Shown here: positions 7,620 to 11,868 of the stretch, in pieces
How positions within the stretch are numbered: position 1 is the first letter of the stretch
Layout of the letters: each line of letters starts with the position of its first letter
Source of the DNA: JAICLL01 sp035252155
GTDB taxonomy: Bacteria; Planctomycetota; Planctomycetia; Pirellulales; JAICIG01
Reading direction: 5' to 3'
NCBI GenBank assembly: GCA_035252155.1
Contig: DATFDL010000188.1
Location: 1-11,868, forward strand
DNA: 11,868 bases
The notes under the pieces: generated by a model
Told to the model about the DNA's origin: nothing
The model's input: the letters and a program-made list of their open reading frames with translations, nothing else
Databases searched by the model: none
Position numbers and translations under genes: made by a program

Positions 7620-8723
7620 TTACTCAATCACCAACACTGGCTCGCCGAGCACTTCGTGCTTTGGCACAATGCCGAGGCCCGGCGCGGTGCTGGCCGCCAT
7701 CCGGCCATCGCGCCGGCGAGGTGCGCCCTCGGCCGTGCTTACCGTTACGTAGCTGTTGAAGTCGGTCGAGGTAAAGAGCAGCTCGGGCGGAGTGCTGTGG
7801 GCCAGATGCGCGATCGCCGCGGTGGCGATATCGCCACCCCAAGTATCTTCAATCGTCATGGCGATGCCCAGCGAGACACACAGGTCGCGGGCCTGCCGCG
7901 CCTTGGTCAAGCCGCCAAATTTGCTGATCTTGATGTTAATGACATCCATCGCCAGGTCGGCCCGGCCGCGCAACAACACATCGATGCCGTCGATCACCTC
8001 ATCGAGCACAAAGGGATGATCGGTGTGCCGCCGCACCGCCAGGCATTCTTCATAGGTGAGACACGGTTGCTCGATGTAGACGTCGATGTCGCGCACCGCT
8101 CGAACGACGCGCAAGGCGTCGTGCACCAGCCAGCCCGTGTTGGCGTCGGCCACCAGGCGATCGCCGGGTTCGAGCCTCGCGGCCGTGGCGCGGATTCGCT
8201 CGATATCGACATCCGGATCGCCGCCCACCTTAAGCTGAAACCGCCGGTAGCCTTCGGCGCGGTATTCGGCGACTTTCGCCGCCATCTGGTCAGGCGATTG
8301 TTGCGAGATCGCCCGATAGAGCACGAAGTCTTCACCGTACCGTCCACCCAACAGCGTACACACCGGCTGCCCGGCGACTTGCCCCAGAATGTCCCAGCAG
8401 GCGATGTCGATCGCAGATTTGACGTAAGGGTGTCCCTTGAGCGTCGCGTCCATGTGGCGATTGAGCTTTGCCAACTCCAATGGGCACTGGCCGATCAAGT
8501 GCGGCGCCAATTCGGCGATGCCGGCGCGGCAGCCTTGAGCGTAGGCCGGCAAATACGCCGCTCCAAGCGGGCATGCCTCGCCGTGGCCGACGATTCCGGC
8601 ATCGGTCTCGACGCGCACGACGGTGCTGTCGAGCACCGCGACCGATTTGCCGCCCGACCAATTGTAAGCGCCTTCGATTAACGGCAGGTCGACGTGATAG
8701 GCCGAAATCTTGGTGATCTTCAT
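7620..8723 (-). CDS. Enolase-superfamily (mandelate racemase/muconate lactonizing type) epimerase or dehydratase
   Basis: The protein has 367 residues, a normal length for the MR/MLE group. An N-terminal capping domain occupies about 1-125, followed by a (beta/alpha)7-beta barrel. The second-strand lysine is in QLKVGG (K165). The expected Mg2+ ligands are D193 (VADANTG), E218 (YIEQPC) and D241 or E242 (VLDEVIDG). The second catalytic lysine is K265 in NIKISKFGG, and EDTWGGDI (292-299) closes the active site. From memory, lysines on both faces and the motifs GHGEACPLG and TWGGDI resemble hydroxyproline-betaine 2-epimerase and cis-3-hydroxyproline dehydratase more than dipeptide epimerases. The substrate is therefore probably a proline-like amino acid derivative, which is an inference. 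The start at 8723 (MKITKISAYHVDLPL) matches the family N-terminus, although no good Shine-Dalgarno precedes it. Upstream in-frame codons to 8918 run through repeat DNA and are excluded. Confidence 0.92.
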   Translation of the reverse strand: MKITKISAYHVDLPLIEGAYNWSGGKSVAVLDSTVVRVETDAGIVGHGEACPLGAAYLPAYAQGCRAGIAELAPHLIGQCPLELAKLNRHMDATLKGHPYVKSAIDIACWDILGQVAGQPVCTLLGGRYGEDFVLYRAISQQSPDQMAAKVAEYRAEGYRRFQLKVGGDPDVDIERIRATAARLEPGDRLVADANTGWLVHDALRVVRAVRDIDVYIEQPCLTYEECLAVRRHTDHPFVLDEVIDGIDVLLRGRADLAMDVINIKISKFGGLTKARQARDLCVSLGIAMTIEDTWGGDIATAAIAHLAHSTPPELLFTSTDFNSYVTVSTAEGAPRRRDGRMAASTAPGLGIVPKHEVLGEPVLVIE

Positions 8724-8771
8724 GCCGCCATGATAACCCGCCCAGGTGAGAGATTCGACGGTGCGGTAGCC

Positions 8772-8788
8772 CCGGCCCTTGTGGCCGG
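8772..8788. repeat. Small GC-rich hairpin upstream of the enolase-family gene
   Basis: CCGGCC (8772-8777) and GGCCGG (8783-8788) form a 6-bp inverted repeat with the loop CTTGT. It lies 49 bp upstream of the start codon at 8723, in the likely 5' leader. It may be a worn member of the repeat families crowding this gap. Confidence 0.4.
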
Positions 8789-8818
8789 CTGTCCTCCGCA
8801 AATACTTCGCGCGGCCAA

Positions 8819-8920
8819 GAATGCGAGGTGTGGCACAGCCGCCCTCGGCTGTGCGGTGGTCGCCGAAGGCGACCGCGAGACAGCCGAGGGTGGCTGTCCC
8901 ACATTGCCATTGCCGCATTC
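8819..8920. repeat. Extended palindromic repeat with AGCCGCCCTCGGCT-type arms
   Basis: The arms 8829-8851 and 8881-8903 are inverted repeats with 21 of 23 bases complementary. They are flanked by GAATGCG (8819-8825) and its complement CGCATTC (8914-8920). Between the arms is a perfect hairpin, GGTCGCC-GAA-GGCGACC (8858-8874). The element of about 102 bp thus has three nested pairings. The arms share their core with the hairpin at 2257-2276. It sits in the divergent intergenic region, so it could separate the promoters of the two genes. No coding content was seen. Confidence 0.75.
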
Positions 8921-8940
8921 ACGCCCGCGTGACGTATAAA

Positions 8941-8992
8941 GTCGCACTTCGCTCCGCAAAGGTAGTGCAGGTTTCGCGGAGCGAAAGGCGAC
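8941..8992. repeat. Hairpin, CTTTCGCGGAGCGAAAG family, degenerate copy 2
   Basis: The left arm 8941-8961 (GTCGCA, CTTCGCTCCGC, AAAG) and right arm 8971-8992 (GTTTCGCGGAGCGAAAGG, CGAC) are imperfect inverted repeats around a loop of about 9 nt. The right arm matches the arm at 84-100 almost exactly. The same family is thus present at both ends of the window, about 8.9 kb apart, in unrelated intergenic contexts. A further small hairpin, GGGCT-GGA-AGCCC, follows at 8999-9011. The remainder of 8724-9093 shows nothing else that can be supported. Confidence 0.7.
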
Positions 8993-9085
8993 AATGACGG
9001 GCTGGAAGCCCATCCTACGACGGGTCGGGCATTGAGCCGTTGCCCGCTGTCACCTACGATAGTGCGCAGCGACTTTTCGCGCGAC

Positions 9086-9089
9086 GGAG
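9086..9089 (+). promoter_or_regulatory. Ribosome binding site of the DUF1501 gene
   Basis: GGAG lies 4 nt before the ATG at 9094 and 7 nt before a second, adjacent in-frame ATG at 9097. Either ATG could be used. The site argues against a TTG start 18 codons upstream (9040). Confidence 0.5.
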
Positions 9090-9093
9090 TCCT

Positions 9094-10485
9094 ATGATGA
9101 GACGCGGCAATCAATCGAACGATCTCACCACGCGGATCAGCCGGCGGCGTTGGCTGCAGGTGAGCAGCCTGGGATGGCTCGGCGCGGCCCTGCCCGGCGT
9201 GATGGGCGGCAGCGTGATCGGCGGCAGAGCGTCGGCCGACACTTTGCCTGCCACGCATCCGGCCCGTCGCCCCATCAAATCGTGCATCATCGTCTTTCAT
9301 TACGGTGGTCCTAGCCAATTCGAGACGTTTGACCCCAAGCCGGAGGCTCCTCAGGGCATCCGCGGCGAATATCAAACGATCGCGACCGCGGTGCCGGGCA
9401 TCCACGTGGGCGAATATCTGCCGCGCGTCGCCAAGATCATGGACCGGCTGGCGCTGGTGCGGTCAATGCACCATCCGATGCGCAATCACAACTCCGCCGC
9501 CGCCGAAGCGCTGACGGGCCGCACGCCGGCGGGCGGTGACCTGGAGTTGCTGGCCGACGAGGCCCGCTCGTTTCCCACCTTGGGCTCATCGGTCAGCTTC
9601 GGGCTTGGCCAGCGCGGCCATGTACTGCCGTATGTGGCGCTGCCTTACACCATTTACAATGTCGTCCAATTACCGGGCCAGACGGCCGGCTTCTTGGGCG
9701 GCGCCTACGAGCGATTTCAAGTGACGGGCAACCCGAACGATCGCGGCTTTCGCGTCTCGTCGCTCGAGCCGCCGGCCAATCGGCAGCCGCCCGAAATCGC
9801 CGCCCGTGAACAGTTGCTGCACACGCTTGATGCGTTGCCCGAAATTGGCCCGCAGGCTGAAATGCGACTTTATCAGCGCCGGGCGCTGCAGCTTGTCTCG
9901 TCCGACGCGGTGCGGCGCAGTTTTGATCTGGAGCGCGAGAGCCCGCAGGTGCGCGATCGCTATGGACGGCATCTGCTTGGCCAGAGCTTGTTGCTCGCGC
10001 GGCGGCTGGTCGAAAGTGGCGTCAACTTCGTGACGGTCTTCGACGGCGAGAGGAACGGTCAAGACGCCAACTGGGATAGCCACCTGAATATCTTCCCGCG
10101 GCATCGGCAGTTGATCCCGCCGGCCGACGAAGGTTTTTCAGCGCTGATCGAAGACCTCGAAGCGCGCGGCCTGCTCGACTCGACCTTGGTCGTCGCGATG
10201 GGTGAATTCGGCCGCACGCCCAAAATCAACGGCAATGCCGGCCGCGATCACTGGCCCGATTGCTATACGGTGGCGCTGGCCGGCGGCGGCGTCCGCGGGG
10301 GCATGGTGTATGGCGCCAGCGACAAAATCGGCGCCTATCCCGACCGCGATCCGGTGACGCCAGCCGATCTCACCGCCACGATCTTAGGACGGTTCGGCAT
10401 CAATCCTGAGCTTGAGATCCGCGACCCGACAAACCGGCCGTTCCGGCTCTCGGACGGCACGCCGCTGGGGGCGCTCTTCGGGTAG
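9094..10485 (+). CDS. DUF1501 domain-containing protein with twin-arginine signal
   Basis: The protein has 463 residues. An N-terminal Tat signal shows SRRRWLQ at about 16-22, then a hydrophobic stretch (GWLGAALPGVMGG) and probable cleavage after GRASA at about 48, so it is exported folded. The rest is a DUF1501 domain, a family related to the sulfatase/alkaline-phosphatase fold and greatly expanded in planctomycetes. Visible family motifs are IIVFHYGGPSQFETFDPKP (65-83), RSMHHPMRNHNSA (123-135), DANWDSH (324-330), MGEFGRTPKING (369-380) and GRDHWPD (383-389). The Asp/His-rich motifs look like metal ligands. The biochemical role of the family is not established. In planctomycetes such genes often follow a DUF1549/DUF1553 cytochrome-like partner. 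None is adjacent here, where the upstream neighbour is divergent and the downstream one convergent. Confidence 0.93.
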   Translation: MMRRGNQSNDLTTRISRRRWLQVSSLGWLGAALPGVMGGSVIGGRASADTLPATHPARRPIKSCIIVFHYGGPSQFETFDPKPEAPQGIRGEYQTIATAVPGIHVGEYLPRVAKIMDRLALVRSMHHPMRNHNSAAAEALTGRTPAGGDLELLADEARSFPTLGSSVSFGLGQRGHVLPYVALPYTIYNVVQLPGQTAGFLGGAYERFQVTGNPNDRGFRVSSLEPPANRQPPEIAAREQLLHTLDALPEIGPQAEMRLYQRRALQLVSSDAVRRSFDLERESPQVRDRYGRHLLGQSLLLARRLVESGVNFVTVFDGERNGQDANWDSHLNIFPRHRQLIPPADEGFSALIEDLEARGLLDSTLVVAMGEFGRTPKINGNAGRDHWPDCYTVALAGGGVRGGMVYGASDKIGAYPDRDPVTPADLTATILGRFGINPELEIRDPTNRPFRLSDGTPLGALFG

Positions 10486-10488
10486 CCA

Positions 10489-10506
10489 AACGGAATAAAT
10501 TCCGTT
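10489..10506. terminator. Palindrome between convergent genes, possible bidirectional terminator
   Basis: AACGGAAT (10489-10496) and ATTCCGTT (10499-10506) are a perfect 8-bp inverted repeat around AA. It lies in the 27-bp gap between the stop of the DUF1501 gene and the stop of the convergent GH57 gene. The position suits a shared terminator, but there is no T-tract and the loop is too tight for the full stem to form. It may equally be another dispersed repeat. Confidence 0.4.
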
Positions 10507-10512
10507 CTACGA

Positions 10513-11868
10513 CTAATGCGCCGCCGCGAGCGCTGCCTGGTCCATGCGGCTCTCGGCCAGCGAGGTGTCGATCGCGAGCGTCATCGTCACGCTCCAGCGG
10601 CCATCGGCGTCGGCCTGAATATACCAGTGCGGCAAGACGGCCACCGATTGGTGAACCAATTCGAAGCCGCCTTCCGACTGGCTCACCGTTTCGATGGGGA
10701 ACGTCCAGATCGACCCCGGATTGCTCGATCGCAACGTCAGCTCGATGCCCAGCCATTCATCAACTAGGGCCAACGCGCCGGTCTGGTGCAAGTCGAGTTG
10801 ACGGCCAAGATGCCCGAGCTGGCGGCCCTCGCCGTCGTGAAAGTAGCGGTCGTCGCAGTTGGCCGGCAGACCGGCGAAATTGAACTCGACGCCAAAGTGG
10901 CAGTGCTGCCCCGGCGGCAGGCCCTCCAAGAGATAGGCGATCTCCAGCGCCGCACTGCCCGAACAGAGCGTTACCCCTTTGGTCAATTTAACGGCATGCC
11001 CCCAGGCAGTACCCTGCCGCGTCATCTGCACCTGAATGCGGCCGGCGCTGCGGCGCACGCGGGCTTCGTAGGGCGTCTGCAAAAAGTCGCCGCGCTCGGT
11101 GGCTTGCCCGGCCGCCACAGCGTTGAGCGATGTCTCGTGGTCGAAAAAATGATCGAGCAAGCTTTTTCGCGGCCAGGCGTCGTATTGCACCCGCGTGTCG
11201 AGCCCAGGCTGCTTGAAGACGATGCGTTCGTGAATGCTCGATACGTGTCCGTTGCTGCCCGTCGCCCCCGCCAGCACTTTGCGATGATAGGCTTCCGGCC
11301 GCCGAGCCAGCGTCGCGAGCAGGTTGAGACAGATCGACCGCACATCGAGCTCGTAGAGCATGCCGCCGCGATACGGCGAGAAGAGCGTGGCCAGTTTATC
11401 GTTGGCCAAAAAGACTTCTTGCCGGGCGTCGAGATTGAAATCGCCCGGCGTCGCCTCGATCCACGGCCCGTTGCGCTGGGCCGCTCGGTTGAGCAAATTG
11501 TCGGCGGCGATCAGGTGATTGTAGATGGCGTTGCGCAAGTGCGGTAAATAAATGCCGCCGAACGCCCCATGCCAATAGCCGCAGTTGCACTGGCCGCGAT
11601 AGAGCTCGGTGCGGGCGGCGGTCACCAGCTCGGCGTCGTGCTCGGCCTCGACGGCGCCTTGCAGCTTTTGGCTGACCATGAGCATCCGCGTATACATCTC
11701 GTCGCTTTCGGGATACTTGGCTTTGAAGTTCCGCCAGTAGCCGCCCTTGACGAATTGCGAAAGCGCCGGCCAACGCGGATCGTGCTCCAGTTCGTGCTTC
11801 AGCCGCTCATACTCGACCAGTTGCTCGGCGGGCAAGGCCCACTCCGTCATCTCGCGATAGCTGCTGTC
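10513..11868 (-). CDS. GH57-type alpha-amylase/4-alpha-glucanotransferase, C-terminal part (5' end off window)
   Basis: The last 451 codons are visible. The frame stays open through the right edge (DSSYREMTEWALPAE), so the ATG at 11850 is internal and the true start lies beyond 11868. The visible part contains the end of the GH57 barrel (SSYREMTEWALP, residues 2-13), then the central helical region with GGYWRNFKAKYPESDEMYTR (42-61) and RGQCNCGYWHGAFGGIYLPH (91-110). A beta-rich C-terminal domain from about 140 to 440 resembles DUF1926. These are hallmarks of Thermococcus-type 4-alpha-glucanotransferases and amylopullulanase-like enzymes, which cleave or transfer alpha-1,4-glucan chains. The catalytic Glu and Asp are in the missing N-terminal barrel, so activity cannot be judged and amylase versus transferase cannot be settled. 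No signal peptide can be assessed. Confidence 0.9.
   Translation of the reverse strand, partial: DSSYREMTEWALPAEQLVEYERLKHELEHDPRWPALSQFVKGGYWRNFKAKYPESDEMYTRMLMVSQKLQGAVEAEHDAELVTAARTELYRGQCNCGYWHGAFGGIYLPHLRNAIYNHLIAADNLLNRAAQRNGPWIEATPGDFNLDARQEVFLANDKLATLFSPYRGGMLYELDVRSICLNLLATLARRPEAYHRKVLAGATGSNGHVSSIHERIVFKQPGLDTRVQYDAWPRKSLLDHFFDHETSLNAVAAGQATERGDFLQTPYEARVRRSAGRIQVQMTRQGTAWGHAVKLTKGVTLCSGSAALEIAYLLEGLPPGQHCHFGVEFNFAGLPANCDDRYFHDGEGRQLGHLGRQLDLHQTGALALVDEWLGIELTLRSSNPGSIWTFPIETVSQSEGGFELVHQSVAVLPHWYIQADADGRWSVTMTLAIDTSLAESRMDQAALAAAH

Noticed and set aside
7563..8681. Plus-strand open frame of 372 codons antisense to the enolase-family gene
   Set aside because: It is a mirror of a well-supported enzyme gene in high-GC DNA, with no recognisable motif of its own.
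8724..8918. N-terminal extension of the enolase-family enzyme to 8918
   Set aside because: It is translated from the palindromic repeat at 8819-8920. MKITKI at 8723 is the normal family start.
8910..8940. Possible sigma70-like promoter for the DUF1501 gene (TTGCCG, 19 nt, TATAAA)
   Set aside because: The -10 box is good, but the -35 is weak and the spacing long. The match is too weak to call without start-site data.
9040..9093. TTG start 18 codons upstream of the DUF1501 protein
   Set aside because: It has no ribosome binding site. The ATG at 9094 has GGAG upstream and gives a normal Tat signal length.
8332..9405. Minus-strand open frame of 357 codons spanning the intergenic repeats
   Set aside because: It overlaps the starts of two supported genes and reads through palindromic repeats. 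The product is Arg/His-rich with no family resemblance.

Overview
The window is about 11.9 kb of high-GC bacterial DNA and most likely comes from a planctomycete of the Pirellulales type. Three things suggest this: a Tat-exported DUF1501 protein, an exported HEAT-repeat protein, and intergenic regions filled with the small palindromic repeats (cores such as AGCCGCCCTCGGCT, CTTTCGCGGAGCGAAAG, and GGGTGCCACGGCATCCG with its inverse) that I associate with that group. The assignment is an inference from gene content and style. There is no rRNA or other marker gene in the window.

Layout from left to right. Positions 1-263 are non-coding and hold a nested inverted-repeat element. Then come four minus-strand genes: an ABC-F ATPase (264-2165), a large MscK/MscM-type mechanosensitive channel (2333-5773), an exported HEAT-repeat protein (5972-7222) and an enolase-superfamily epimerase/dehydratase (7620-8723). 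The gap 7223-7619 holds a second nested inverted-repeat element of about 185 bp. The gap 8724-9093 is a divergent upstream region packed with palindromes. It is followed by a plus-strand DUF1501 protein with a twin-arginine signal (9094-10485). A short palindrome (10489-10506) separates this gene from the convergent 3' end of a GH57-type alpha-amylase/4-alpha-glucanotransferase gene (10513-11868), whose start and catalytic barrel lie beyond the right edge.

The genes do not form an obvious pathway. ABC-F is a ribosome-associated factor, the channel protects against osmotic downshock, the enolase-family enzyme probably acts on a proline-like amino acid derivative, and the GH57 enzyme acts on alpha-glucans. 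The gaps between the co-directional genes (about 170-400 bp) are long and repeat-rich, so a single tight operon is unlikely.

I did not find a convincing new multi-gene system. The most notable signal is between the genes. Nearly every gap holds a palindromic element, and two of the families occur more than once in this short window. A run of G-tracts with G-quadruplex potential overlaps the stop codon of the channel gene. No tRNA, rRNA, CRISPR array, transposase or integrase was seen.
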